Below are positions 52,233 through 60,518 of a DNA stretch of 64,000 bases, piece by piece (the first letter of the stretch is position 1; each line of letters opens with the position of its first letter). Source of the stretch: Fictibacillus marinisediminis. GTDB taxonomy: Bacteria > Bacillota > Bacilli > Bacillales > Fictibacillaceae. The position numbers were made by a program, and so were the translations under genes. Where the stretch lies: assembly GCF_023149135.1 (NCBI RefSeq), contig NZ_JAIWJX010000002.1, positions 4,216,001 to 4,280,000 of the forward strand. The letters run 5' to 3'. Below the pieces are notes generated by a model, which made no database searches, was not told the origin of the DNA, and saw nothing but the letters and a program-made list of their open reading frames with translations.

Positions 52233-53366
52233 ATGATTATTGGTGTACCTACAGAGATTAAAAACAACGAGAACCGTGTAGCTTTAACGCCGGCGGGTGT
52301 AGTTACTTTAATAAAAGCTGGACATGAAGTATTAGTAGAAACAAACGCGGGAGAAGGAAGCGGATTCCCTAACGAAGACTACGCTGCAGCTGGCGCAAAC
52401 ATGATCGACAGCGCTGCGGACGTTTGGGCTAAAGCAGACATGATCATGAAGGTTAAAGAACCTCTTGCTTCTGAATATAATTACTTCCGTCCTGGATTGA
52501 TTCTTTTCACATACCTTCACCTTGCAGCTGAGCCAGAATTGGCGGCAGCTCTTACAGAGAAAGGTGTAACAGCGATCGCTTATGAAACTGTTGAGCAAAA
52601 CCGTACGCTTCCATTGTTGACTCCAATGAGTGAAGTAGCAGGACGCATGTCTTCACAAATCGGTGCTCAATTCCTTGAAAAACCAAAAGGCGGAAAAGGG
52701 ATCCTTCTAGGTGGTGTACCAGGAGTTAAGCGCGGAAAAGTAACCGTAATCGGCGGCGGTGTTGTTGGAACAAACGCTGCAAAAGTAGCAGCAGGACTTG
52801 GTGCTGACGTAACTATCATCGACTTAAGCCCAGACCGTCTTCGCCAATTGGAAGACATCTTCGGAAAAAGCGTACAAACGCTGATGTCCAGCCCAATGAA
52901 CATCGCGGACGCAGTAGCAGAATCTGACCTTGTAATCGGTGCTGTTCTTATTCCTGGTGCTAAAGCGCCAAAGCTGGTTACAGAAGAAATGGTTAAATCC
53001 ATGACTCCCGGATCTGTTATCGTAGACGTAGCGATCGACCAAGGCGGTATTTTCGAAACGGTTGACCACATTACAACACATGACAACCCAACTTACGAAA
53101 AACACGGCGTTGTTCACTATGCAGTTGCTAACATGCCTGGTGCGGTTCCTCGTACATCAACTATTGCATTGACGAACGCAACCGTTCCTTTCGCTCTTCA
53201 AATTGCAAACAAAGGTGTAACAGAAGCCGTATTGTCCAACCCAGCATTGAAATTGGGCCTTAACGCAGCCGGCGGACATATCACTTACGAAGCAGTTGCT
53301 AAAGATCTCGGGCTTGAGTATGTTCCTGCAGAATCTGCACTTGAAAAAGCTTTTCAAGCCATCTAA
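52233..53366 (+). CDS. ald: alanine dehydrogenase
   Basis: 377 residues, the normal length. Substrate residues Lys75 (KVKEPL) and His96 (YLHLAAE) are in place; the NAD site is [22 protein letters not shown], split after the glycine motif. It converts L-alanine to pyruvate and ammonium with NAD, and is used for growth on alanine and in sporulation. SD AGGAGG 7 nt upstream. Activated by AdeR in B. subtilis. Codon use is noticeably more biased than in the neighbours, consistent with high expression. Confidence 0.98.
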   Translation: MIIGVPTEIKNNENRVALTPAGVVTLIKAGHEVLVETNAGEGSGFPNEDYAAAGANMIDSAADVWAKADMIMKVKEPLASEYNYFRPGLILFTYLHLAAEPELAAALTEKGVTAIAYETVEQNRTLPLLTPMSEVAGRMSSQIGAQFLEKPKGGKGILLGGVPGVKRGKVTVIGGGVVGTNAAKVAAGLGADVTIIDLSPDRLRQLEDIFGKSVQTLMSSPMNIADAVAESDLVIGAVLIPGAKAPKLVTEEMVKSMTPGSVIVDVAIDQGGIFETVDHITTHDNPTYEKHGVVHYAVANMPGAVPRTSTIALTNATVPFALQIANKGVTEAVLSNPALKLGLNAAGGHITYEAVAKDLGLEYVPAESALEKAFQAI

Positions 53367-53391
53367 TTTATAAAAGCTATTAGCACTTTCC

Positions 53392-53423
53392 TCTCTTCTT
53401 TAAGAGGGGAGGGTGCTTTTTTA
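53392..53423 (+). terminator. intrinsic terminator of ald
   Basis: AGCACTTTCCTCTC/GAGGGGAGGGTGCT hairpin with a T-run. Confidence 0.88.
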
Positions 53424-53535
53424 TGTCTACTCAATGTCTTTATTTCCCGGTAAATAATTTGTCGAACGAGCACCAATGTACATTGCTTTCTTTTCCACTT
53501 TCTCCTATAATTGTACTTTGTGAAAAACTAAATAC

Positions 53536-53575
53536 ACCGCGGTTCGAGAACTCCCGCTGTACCAAAACTAGGAGG
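53536..53575 (+). ncRNA. preQ1-I riboswitch
   Basis: ACCGCGGTTCGAGAACTCCC then GCTGTACC and CAAAACTAGGAGG. The GCGG/CCGC P1 stem, C-rich loop and A-rich tail running straight into AACTAGGAGG are the small preQ1 class I aptamer plan, with the SD (GGAGG) inside the tail so that ligand binding would block translation. It precedes a queuosine-precursor transporter gene by 8 bp, which strongly supports the call. Confidence 0.8.
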
Positions 53576-53583
53576 TTATTTAC

Positions 53584-54279
53584 ATGTTTAACGTTTATTA
53601 CGGTATTTTATTTGCTGCCGTGAACTTTATATTATTCATAATCTGTTACCGTCTGTTTGGCCGTAATGGTTTATATGTGTGGGTTGGAGCAGCTACCATC
53701 CTGGCGAACATTCAAGTGGTAAAAACGATTGAGATGTTCGGCCTAGTAATGACACTTGGTAATACTATGTATTCCACGATATACCTTTCTACCGACTTAT
53801 TAAATGAAAAGTACGGTCAGAAAGAAGCGAAGAAAGCCGTTTGGTTTGGCTTTTTCACGCTCATCATGACGACTGTAATCATGCAGATGGTCTTGTTGTT
53901 TGAACCCGCCCAAAGTGATATTGCCCAAAAGCCGATGGAAGCACTGTTCGGATTAATGCCTAGACTAGCTGCTGCCAGTCTTGCCGCCTATCTGATCAGC
54001 CAGTTTATTGATGTAAAGCTGTATTCCATGCTGAAAAAAGCCTTTCCGGGATACGGACAGCTTTGGATCCGGAACAATGGAAGCACACTTCTCAGCCAGA
54101 TGATAGATTCCTTAGTGTTTTGCACAATCGCTTTTGCAGGTGTCTATGAATGGAACGTATGGTTTGAGATTTTCATCACGACCTACCTGCTAAAATTTAT
54201 CGTTTCTGCAACATCCACACCTGTTATTTATCTTGCAAGAAGCTTTACATTCAAGGAAGAAACAAAAAGCGAAGCCTGA
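53584..54279 (+). CDS. queuosine precursor transporter (VUT/YhhQ-type)
   Basis: 231 residues with six or seven membrane helices and family motifs GNTMYSTIYLSTDLLNEKYG, QFIDVKLYSMLKK and the STLLSQMIDSLVF block. VUT (DUF165) proteins import queuosine precursors such as preQ0 or preQ1. The preQ1 riboswitch directly upstream fits both the substrate and feedback control. SD AGGAGG forms part of the riboswitch tail. Confidence 0.92.
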   Translation: MFNVYYGILFAAVNFILFIICYRLFGRNGLYVWVGAATILANIQVVKTIEMFGLVMTLGNTMYSTIYLSTDLLNEKYGQKEAKKAVWFGFFTLIMTTVIMQMVLLFEPAQSDIAQKPMEALFGLMPRLAAASLAAYLISQFIDVKLYSMLKKAFPGYGQLWIRNNGSTLLSQMIDSLVFCTIAFAGVYEWNVWFEIFITTYLLKFIVSATSTPVIYLARSFTFKEETKSEA

Positions 54280-54301
54280 TCATCAGACTTCGCTTTTTTT
54301 A
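54264..54301 (+). terminator. intrinsic terminator of the queuosine transporter gene
   Basis: AAAGCGAAG-CTGAT/ATCAG-CTTCGCTTT stem spanning the stop codon, followed by a T-run. Confidence 0.9.
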
Positions 54302-54315
54302 GTGGCTGCTGCCTA

Positions 54316-54816
54316 TTATTTCATTTCTTTAATCATGGAATCCAACACTGCATTTCTTTCAGCAAGCTTTTGATTGACCTGCTTCTGAATGAGCAGCATT
54401 TGATCAAAATGGGTTTCAATTTTTGCTTTGTCTTTCGCTTTGATTGCTGCCTTAAGATTTTTCTTTTCCGTCTTGGCCTTATCGCGGAGAGCCTTCATCT
54501 CGTGACAGATCTTTTTCATTGCCTGATGGTTCTGATTTTGGTGCCAGGCACCGGGCTTTCCATTCCCCGTATGCAGTCTGAGGATCGTATCCTTTTTTAA
54601 TAGCGCTTCCTGCTTAAGTTCGTAATACTGGATTTTCAATCGGTTTTTCTCGTGAAGCTTGTCTTTGTAAGGGGCAAGCTCTTTCCACATATGGTCTCTA
54701 TGCATGTGGGTTTTCGGCTGGCCTCCGTTAGTCCCCGCCGCATTAGCATGTACCAGTCCTGTGAAAAGGCCTATGCTTAAACAGAGTGCTGTGGCTAAAA
54801 TCATCACACGTTTCAT
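54316..54816 (-). CDS. secreted basic coiled-coil protein, unknown
   Basis: 166 residues from the ATG at 54816 (SD AAAGGAGG, 10 nt); the ATG three codons upstream is too close to the SD. Signal peptide MKRVMILATALCLSIGLFTG ends near AHA. The mature part is helical and Lys/His/Met-rich (KTHMHRDHMWKEL; repeated Lys-rich helices). The plan recalls Spy/LTXXQ-type extracytoplasmic proteins, but no LTxxQ motif is seen, so no family is assigned. Confidence 0.72.
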   Translation of the reverse strand: MKRVMILATALCLSIGLFTGLVHANAAGTNGGQPKTHMHRDHMWKELAPYKDKLHEKNRLKIQYYELKQEALLKKDTILRLHTGNGKPGAWHQNQNHQAMKKICHEMKALRDKAKTEKKNLKAAIKAKDKAKIETHFDQMLLIQKQVNQKLAERNAVLDSMIKEMK

Positions 54817-54917
54817 GATGTTCATTCCTCCTTTGATTGGTGATACATCATTAGTGTGAGCAGCTTACAAGAAAATATAGGAAAAACATTATGTGATTTT
54901 TTTCATAAGTGAAAATC

Positions 54918-55424
54918 CTATAGATGGCGCAGCACACGATTGACCGTTTCACGGCGCAGGCCGACAAACTGGCCGATCTCCTCCTGTGTCAGCACATCTT
55001 TTACCGACATATCCGGAAAATATTGCCGAAACCAGTTTTGCAGCAAAACCACCCGTTCTTTTGTGGCAACAGCGGTCAGCTGGTCGATGCGCTGCTGCAT
55101 CATTCGAAGCTTTGTTTGCAGCAGCAATGCCACTTCCCGGTACTTTTCCGGGTTCTCCGATAGCTCCCTGTACCACTCTTTTTCAGGAATCACTTCCACT
55201 TCTGCCGGAAGAAGAGCCATAGCCGTCCCATGATAATCTTTTTCGCTGATTAGCGAGTGGTGCGGGATTACTTCTCCAGGCACGATCAAATTCAGCAATG
55301 AAGCGGTTCCATCTTCATGCACACGGACCACTTTAAGGAGCCCGCTTTTCAGTTCAAAGAGCGGACCGCTTTCTCCCTGACGAAACAATATTTCCCCTTT
55401 ATATAAAAACACGACGTGTTCCAC
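54918..55424 (-). CDS. Crp/Fnr-family transcription regulator
   Basis: 168 residues, shorter than usual. The N-terminal cyclic-nucleotide-like beta roll (LYKGEILFRQGESGPLFELKSG, then NLIVPGEVIPHHSLI) and dimerisation helix (LLQTKLRMMQQRIDQL) lead to a C-terminal helix-turn-helix (LTQEEIGQFVGLRRETVNRVLRHL) truncated just after the recognition helix. No Cys cluster for Fe-S is visible. Start is a GTG within a GAGGTG SD; a GTG four codons later is possible. Ligand unknown. Confidence 0.82.
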   Translation of the reverse strand: MEHVVFLYKGEILFRQGESGPLFELKSGLLKVVRVHEDGTASLLNLIVPGEVIPHHSLISEKDYHGTAMALLPAEVEVIPEKEWYRELSENPEKYREVALLLQTKLRMMQQRIDQLTAVATKERVVLLQNWFRQYFPDMSVKDVLTQEEIGQFVGLRRETVNRVLRHL

Positions 55425-55490
55425 CTCTTTGCATAAGTCTCATTCAACTATAACATGCAGACAAAGGCGGAAAAAGGAGATCCTCTAAGA

Positions 55491-56459
55491 TCAATAATCT
55501 CTTCCTTTTCCGGAATCGGATATTTCAAGCAAGTCACCGGGATAGGGCTCAAACCAGCTTTGGCGGAGTATTTCTTCGTCTTCAAAACGGTATGCCCATG
55601 ATTTGAGCAATGCCATCACGCTCGAAAACGGCTCTTTTTTCTCCGCTACTTTTTCTGTAAGCTCCAGAAAGTATGATTTTTCTTTGTCGTTTAAGAAACG
55701 GTCAAATGCTTTTGCCATTTCCTTTGCAGCATTTATGCTGGAATCATAGCGTGCCGTCCTTAAAAAAAGGCGGCTAAGCCCCTTTTCGTACAGTGAAAAC
55801 AATTCCTCTGGCTTTTGCTGTTCTTTATTCTTCAAGATGCGGGTCAGAAGCTTTTGTGTCGGGCGGCTGTAGGCAAGAAACAAATACTTGTTTACTTCAT
55901 GAAAGGCCGTCAGCCTTTGTAGAGACTTTTCTTTTTTCAGTTCCCTGAAGGCAGCCAGCAAGAATATTTTTGTAAAAAAACGTTCCCTGATCAGGAAGTT
56001 ATTGAGGCGCCCCTCATCTTCTATGGCTAAATGGGGATACAGCTCGAGCACTTTGCCGCCAAAAAGGCCGCTGCTTGAGCCGATGGCCGGACCTTTTTCT
56101 GTTGAGGTATACAGCTTTACTTCTTTCAATCCACAGGAAGGCGAACGGCTTTTTAAAATAAAACCATCGATTTGCTGAAGAGACTGGAGGTAAGCATCAG
56201 AAAATTTTTCCATATCAGCAGTAACATCTTTGTCCGTTTTAGGCTGCATGAGGCGCTGTTCCCCATTTTGAAGAACAATTCTGATCGTTTCTCTCGGTGT
56301 TCCGAGTCCGATTTCAACTTCGGGGCAAACCGGCAGAAAGTCAACATGCGCCATTAGTTTGCGGATGGTTGGATGATGGATTACATCACCGTTATAACGG
56401 CAATGATCAAATTCTAAACACTGGCTGACAACAAGCTTTGGCTTTGCGAACGCTCCCAT
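55491..56459 (-). CDS. TudS-like DUF523 plus DUF1722 (YbgA) fusion protein
   Basis: 322 residues from the ATG at 56459 (SD AAAGGAG). The N-terminal half (1-150) is a DUF523 domain with cysteines in VVSQCLEFDHCRYNG and SRSPSCG, the probable Fe-S site of TudS-type thiouracil desulfurases. The C-terminal half is DUF1722 (FHEVNKYLFLAYSRPTQK, then GRLNNFLIRERFF before it). The fusion is common in bacteria. Desulfurase activity on thiopyrimidines is inferred from TudS. Confidence 0.85.
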   Translation of the reverse strand: MGAFAKPKLVVSQCLEFDHCRYNGDVIHHPTIRKLMAHVDFLPVCPEVEIGLGTPRETIRIVLQNGEQRLMQPKTDKDVTADMEKFSDAYLQSLQQIDGFILKSRSPSCGLKEVKLYTSTEKGPAIGSSSGLFGGKVLELYPHLAIEDEGRLNNFLIRERFFTKIFLLAAFRELKKEKSLQRLTAFHEVNKYLFLAYSRPTQKLLTRILKNKEQQKPEELFSLYEKGLSRLFLRTARYDSSINAAKEMAKAFDRFLNDKEKSYFLELTEKVAEKKEPFSSVMALLKSWAYRFEDEEILRQSWFEPYPGDLLEISDSGKGRDY

Positions 56460-56505
56460 TGCAATTCTCCTTTTAACAAATCTCATAAGAGCATTGTTTC
56501 CCAAT

Positions 56506-56540
56506 CAAAAAAACCTCATTCTAAAAATAGAATGAGGTTC
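56506..56540 (-). terminator. intrinsic terminator of the acetyltransferase pair
   Basis: AACCTCATTCTA/TAGAATGAGGTT with a 4-nt loop and minus-strand U-run. Confidence 0.9.
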
Positions 56541-56551
56541 CTTCAGCACCG

Positions 56552-56995
56552 TTAGATTGAATAGGTTAGGAAGTTTCCTTGTTTCCCGCCCATTTTTTCA
56601 TAAAAACGCTGAGCTCTTTTGTTGTTATCTGCCGTTTCCCACAGCATGGACGCATAGCCGTTCTTTACTGAATACTCTTTGCAGGCATTAAACAATCCTT
56701 CAGCTACAGCTGTTCCCCTGCTGTCCTCGGCCACATACAGATCGTTCATCACCGTGATTTCTGCCACCCGGGTCGTGCTGTATGTAAAATAAAGCGTCGC
56801 AAAGCCTTTAAGCTCTTCGCCATGTTCTGCGACAAACTGAATGCCTCTCTCTCTTTTTAAAAGCACACTGATCAGCGCCTTCAGCTTTTCATCTTCCGGA
56901 TGAGGGCTTTTATAGAAATCTACAATATATTCAAGCATGAGTGACCGCAGCTGCGCAGTATCTTCTTGCTGTGCGGTTCGAATACGTACTGACAT
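56552..56995 (-). CDS. GNAT acetyltransferase
   Basis: 147 residues from the ATG at 56995, 7 nt from AAAGGGG; two earlier ATGs overlap that SD. GNAT fold with VRIRTAQQEDTAQLRSLM, acetyl-CoA loop VAEDSRGTAVAEGLF and the C-terminal NNKRAQRFYEKMGG. The substrate amine is unknown. It starts 14 bp after the stop of another GNAT gene, so they are co-transcribed. Confidence 0.83.
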   Translation of the reverse strand: MSVRIRTAQQEDTAQLRSLMLEYIVDFYKSPHPEDEKLKALISVLLKRERGIQFVAEHGEELKGFATLYFTYSTTRVAEITVMNDLYVAEDSRGTAVAEGLFNACKEYSVKNGYASMLWETADNNKRAQRFYEKMGGKQGNFLTYSI

Positions 56996-57009
56996 TTTCA
57001 TTCCCCTTT

Positions 57010-57849
57010 TCATTTCTGGTTAAAAGCGAGCTCCGTATACCTGCCGATCTCTTCATAGCCGATATCACGGTAAATTTTGTTGGAAGAAGGGTTGGTCTCA
57101 TCGGTATAAATCGTACAGAACTTCCTGCCGGATTGAAGGAGTTCCCTGCTAAGACCTGCAACGCATGATTTGGCAAACCCTTTTCTCCGATGCTCTGGAG
57201 GGGTGTACACCATATTGACCGTCATCCCGTTCTTTGTAGGCCTCGTAATTGCCGCCATACTGACAGGCTGATCAGAGTCCCAAATATAGACTCTCTTTTC
57301 CTGAATCTTTTGGCAGGCGGTTTGCATCGCCTCCTGCTCTGTCAACAGCGATCGGGTCTCACTTCCCATTTCATACAGCCATTTTCCTGCGAGCTCGCTG
57401 TCTTTCAGGCTGGCCTGCCGCATTCTTCCCTGTGTAGGTGGGAAGGCTGTTAGCCGCTCAAGCCGGTAAAGCATCATTCTCATGGAAATTCGGTGGCTGT
57501 TCCCCGTTTCTCTCAGCCATATTTCTGCAAAAGCACGCGCAAGTTTTGCAGGTGCCGTAAGCTTCGATATTCCCCAGTCTTGCACGGCCAGTTTCTTGAT
57601 CAAGAGGGGAAGTGCTTTTTCTTTGCCGAAAATAAGCAAAGGACGAGGCGGATTCATAAAGGCAGTAAGCAGGATATCACCGCCTTCTCTTATACAGCAT
57701 AAAAAAGGAGGATTGCTGCTTGATGTCTTAACCTCCAGATGAGCAAGACAGCTGGACGTTATCAATTCCGCTGCTGCTTCATGCTTCAACAAAAATGATT
57801 CAGCGTTTTTATAAAAGTCTTTGATCTTACTGAATTGCTCCAGCTCCAT
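57010..57849 (-). CDS. GNAT acetyltransferase (two-part)
   Basis: 279 residues from the ATG at 57849. A divergent N-terminal half (MELEQFSKIKDFYKNAESFL) precedes a C-terminal GNAT domain with VNMVYTPPEHRRKGFAKSCV (acetyl-CoA loop) and TDETNPSSNKIYRDIGYEEIG. B. subtilis has similar two-part acetyltransferases of unknown substrate. The start is ambiguous: an in-frame ATG at 57867 exists, but the best SD (AAAGGAG) points to an out-of-frame five-codon minigene at 57854-57871. Confidence 0.8.
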   Translation of the reverse strand: MELEQFSKIKDFYKNAESFLLKHEAAAELITSSCLAHLEVKTSSSNPPFLCCIREGGDILLTAFMNPPRPLLIFGKEKALPLLIKKLAVQDWGISKLTAPAKLARAFAEIWLRETGNSHRISMRMMLYRLERLTAFPPTQGRMRQASLKDSELAGKWLYEMGSETRSLLTEQEAMQTACQKIQEKRVYIWDSDQPVSMAAITRPTKNGMTVNMVYTPPEHRRKGFAKSCVAGLSRELLQSGRKFCTIYTDETNPSSNKIYRDIGYEEIGRYTELAFNQK

Positions 57850-57853
57850 ATTC

Positions 57854-57871
57854 TCACCGCCATACATTCAT
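57854..57871 (-). other. five-codon upstream minigene (MNVWR) before the acetyltransferase
   Basis: AAAGGAG sits 9 nt before an ATG that opens M-N-V-W-R-stop, ending 4 nt before the downstream ATG at 57849. It may channel ribosomes to that start by reinitiation or may simply be chance. Confidence 0.35.
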
Positions 57872-58051
57872 TTTGCCAATCTCCTTTATTAGGTTTCTAT
57901 GAACACAAGGGGTAAACCTGCTTTTGTACAACGATCACACTTTCTGATTTATTAAAGAAAACCTAAAATGCATATTCATTGGCATCCTATGAAAATCCCT
58001 TTATCATGACTAACAGGCATGACAATTAATAATGAGAGGTTTGGTGAAAAA

Positions 58052-59074
58052 ATGGCAGCAGAAATAAATCAGCACATCTTATTAACAAGCCGTCCGAAAG
58101 GGATGCCAACAATGGACAACTTCAAATTTGAAGACATTGCGATCCCTGAACCGCAAAATGGACAAGTATTGCTTAAAACGCTCTATCTTTCCGTGGATCC
58201 TTACATGCGCGGCAGAATGAATGATACAAAATCCTATGTTCCTCCTTTTGAATTGAACAAGGCAATCAGCGGAGGAGTTGTGGCGGAGGTTGTTCAATCC
58301 CGTTCCAGCGAATTGGAAGAAGGAGACCTTGTTATCGGAAATCTTGACTGGGCACTCTATTCAGTCGCGGAGGATGCACAAGTCAGAAAGATTGATCCTG
58401 ATCTAGCTCCAATCACTGCTAACCTTGGTATTCTTGGAATGCCTGGCCTCACTGCCTATTTCGGATTACTGGATATCGGCAATCCTCAGCAAGGGGAAAC
58501 CGTTGTCGTATCAGGTGCAGCCGGTGCAGTAGGAAGCGCCGTCGGCCAAATCGCTAAAATTAAAGGTGCCCGTGTAGTAGGAATTGCAGGTTCTGAAGAA
58601 AAAATCAGCTATCTCAAAAATGAACTTGGTTTTGATGCCGTGGTAAACTACCGTGAAGCAGGCAATATCCGAAAAGCTCTTAAAGAAGCTTGCCCGGACG
58701 GTGTCGATGTATATTTTGATAATGTAGGAGGAGAAATTTCGGATGCGGCATTAAGCCTGCTCAACCAGAATGCCCGCATTCCGCTTTGCGGCCAAATTTC
58801 CCTGTATAATCTTGAAAAAGCGGATCATGGCCCTCGTATTCAAGGACAGCTGCTCATCAACAGCGCCTTGATGAAAGGATTCATCGTCAGCAACTATGCT
58901 TCTCACTTTGAAGAAGGAGCGAAACAGCTTGGACAGTGGCTCAAAGATGGAAAACTGAAATACGAAGAGAACATCGTGGAAGGCTTTGACAACACCATAG
59001 ATGCGTTCTTAGGATTGTTTAAAGGAGAAAACCTCGGCAAGCAGCTCGTTAAAGTATCCGAGCCAAGCCGTTAA
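58052..59074 (+). CDS. yfmJ: NADP-dependent zinc-free medium-chain reductase (YfmJ-like)
   Basis: 340 residues from the ATG at 58052; B. subtilis YfmJ has 339. Leukotriene B4 12-hydroxydehydrogenase/curcumin reductase branch of the MDR superfamily: VDPYMRGRM, GMPGLTAYFGL, nucleotide motif VSGAAGAVGSAVGQIAKIKG and FDNVGGEI. No zinc ligands. It reduces alpha,beta-unsaturated carbonyls with NADPH, likely in detoxification. Monocistronic. Confidence 0.9.
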   Translation: MAAEINQHILLTSRPKGMPTMDNFKFEDIAIPEPQNGQVLLKTLYLSVDPYMRGRMNDTKSYVPPFELNKAISGGVVAEVVQSRSSELEEGDLVIGNLDWALYSVAEDAQVRKIDPDLAPITANLGILGMPGLTAYFGLLDIGNPQQGETVVVSGAAGAVGSAVGQIAKIKGARVVGIAGSEEKISYLKNELGFDAVVNYREAGNIRKALKEACPDGVDVYFDNVGGEISDAALSLLNQNARIPLCGQISLYNLEKADHGPRIQGQLLINSALMKGFIVSNYASHFEEGAKQLGQWLKDGKLKYEENIVEGFDNTIDAFLGLFKGENLGKQLVKVSEPSR

Positions 59075-59085
59075 TTTCTATTAAA

Positions 59086-59121
59086 TAAACCCCAGACCTG
59101 ACAAGGTCCGGGGTTTTTATT
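59086..59121 (+). terminator. intrinsic terminator of yfmJ
   Basis: AAACCCC-GACCT/AGGTC-GGGGTTT stem with a T-run. Confidence 0.9.
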
Positions 59122-59216
59122 ATGCCGGGCTAGAAGCTGCTTCAGCTTTTCTTGATCGGCATAATAGGACGAAAATGACCCAATTTCGTCTTAGGCCACT
59201 TCAGCTTTTCTTTGAT

Positions 59217-59331
59217 CCAGCTTCAGTGACCATGCCCTCGAGGTCGTTTCACTTTTGCACAGAAAACAAAAAGTGTTTTATGCGCAAAACCTCCAACGCT
59301 TTTACCCGCTGGGCATAAGTGCAACATCAGC
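59217..59331 (+). repeat. dispersed hairpin element, copy 1
   Basis: About 115 bp starting CCAGCTTCAGTG, then CCCTCGAGGTCG-TTCACT, a central ACAAAAAG-GTGTT hairpin segment, CCAACGCTTTT and an end ATCAGC. The minus strand of 62741-62852 has the same blocks in the same order. The surrounding 59130-59440 also repeats CACTTCAGCTTTTCT several times. No gene is seen in the 59075-59447 gap. Confidence 0.65.
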
Positions 59332-59447
59332 TTGCAAAAGACGCAAGCTGTGTTTTCTTTATCGGCATAAACGGCCACTTCAGCTTTTCTATTCACCTTT
59401 AGCCCTGAGATTGTATACATTGAACAAAAAGGAATTGAGGAACTTTC

Positions 59448-59897
59448 ATGAAGATGCTTGATCCCAAGAAGCTGTATGTCCAGTATCGCCCCAATGCAAA
59501 TCCTGCGGATCCAAAATATCCAAGGCGGTATACCCTTACTCACTCTGATACTACGGCGCAGCTGTTCCTCGTGGCAGGGCCTGAATTTGCATATGATACG
59601 ACCAATGAGATGAGAGATGAAGTTTTTGCCGAATGGAAGACATTTAACCGTGAAAAAATTCTGTACGGCTATGTATTGATTGCAGACGAAAACACAAGTA
59701 AAAGCCAGGCCAAAACGAGAAATGAGATTTTCATGAGGGAATTGCCGCGGGTACTGGAGGCTTTTTTCTATGGAGACCGCTTCTTTTTCCAGGCACACCC
59801 GGAATATAAGGATGCTCCTGTCTATATTCAATTTGAATCAGTCTATCCTGAGTATCGCCAGGTAAAGTCTTATGGTCCGATCTCTAAATACCAATAA
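59448..59897 (+). CDS. staygreen family protein
   Basis: 149 residues. The sequence MKMLDPKKLYVQYRPNANPA, then RRYTLTHSDTTAQLFLVAGPEF, ADENTSKSQAKTRNEIFMRELP and DAPVYIQFESVYPEYR follows the staygreen (SGR) domain. Plant SGR removes Mg from chlorophyll a, and some bacterial homologues also show Mg-dechelatase activity; the natural role in a non-photosynthetic Bacillus is unknown. SD GAGG 7 nt upstream. It is followed after 18 bp by a DUF3298-like gene. Confidence 0.82.
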   Translation: MKMLDPKKLYVQYRPNANPADPKYPRRYTLTHSDTTAQLFLVAGPEFAYDTTNEMRDEVFAEWKTFNREKILYGYVLIADENTSKSQAKTRNEIFMRELPRVLEAFFYGDRFFFQAHPEYKDAPVYIQFESVYPEYRQVKSYGPISKYQ

Positions 59898-59915
59898 GTA
59901 AGAGGTGAGTTCCTT

Positions 59916-60518
59916 TTGTATGAAGCCCGCTCCTATACCAATCTGCTGATCCAGCAATATCAAAATAACAAAGCGACGGTTCAATATCCCCAAATCATTG
60001 GGCTGCCCCGTACCGAGACGCAGATTAAGCTGAACAAGGCGATAAAGGATAAGATATTCAGCCTGATGGATGAAAACGGAATCAAGCGCAAGGATTTAGA
60101 AGAAATGACAGGCTTATTTGAAGTAAAGCTCAATCAGGGAGACTGGCTGAGCATCGTGTTCACAAATTACGCCTATTGGAAAAATGCTGCACACGGCCTT
60201 ACACTCCAAGAATCGATTACGATGAACGTAAAAACCGGCACCATTTATGAACTGCGTGATCTTTTTAAGGAAGGAAGCTATTATAAAACAAGGCTCACCG
60301 CCCTCATCAAAAAGCAGTTTAAAGAATTTCAATTCCCGCTCATTCAGCCCTATCAGAGCGTAAGAGACACGGATGCTTTCTATTTAACAAAATCTGGCCT
60401 CGTCATCTATTACCAAAGCTATGAATACACGCCTTATTATGTCGGAATTCCTGAATTTACAATACCTTATAATAAAATTGCTTCTATACTCAAACCAGAA
60501 GTGAAAATCAGCTTTTAA
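59916..60518 (+). CDS. DUF3298/DUF4163-like protein
   Basis: 200 residues from a TTG with SD AGAGGTGAG. Pattern: VQYPQIIGL near the start, SIVFTNYAYWKNAAHGLT, TMNVKTGTIYELRDLFKEGS and a terminal IPYNKIASILKPE. This is the layout of the extracytoplasmic DUF4163/DUF3298 pair in RsiV and PdaC-type proteins. Here there is no signal peptide or membrane segment, so it would be cytoplasmic unless the start is wrong. Probably in an operon with the staygreen gene; overlaps fni by 11 bp tail to tail. Confidence 0.75.
   Translation: MYEARSYTNLLIQQYQNNKATVQYPQIIGLPRTETQIKLNKAIKDKIFSLMDENGIKRKDLEEMTGLFEVKLNQGDWLSIVFTNYAYWKNAAHGLTLQESITMNVKTGTIYELRDLFKEGSYYKTRLTALIKKQFKEFQFPLIQPYQSVRDTDAFYLTKSGLVIYYQSYEYTPYYVGIPEFTIPYNKIASILKPEVKISF

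Noticed and set aside
59223..59831. 202-residue minus-strand frame over the staygreen gene
   Set aside because: Antisense to a recognised domain and running into a repeat; no SD.
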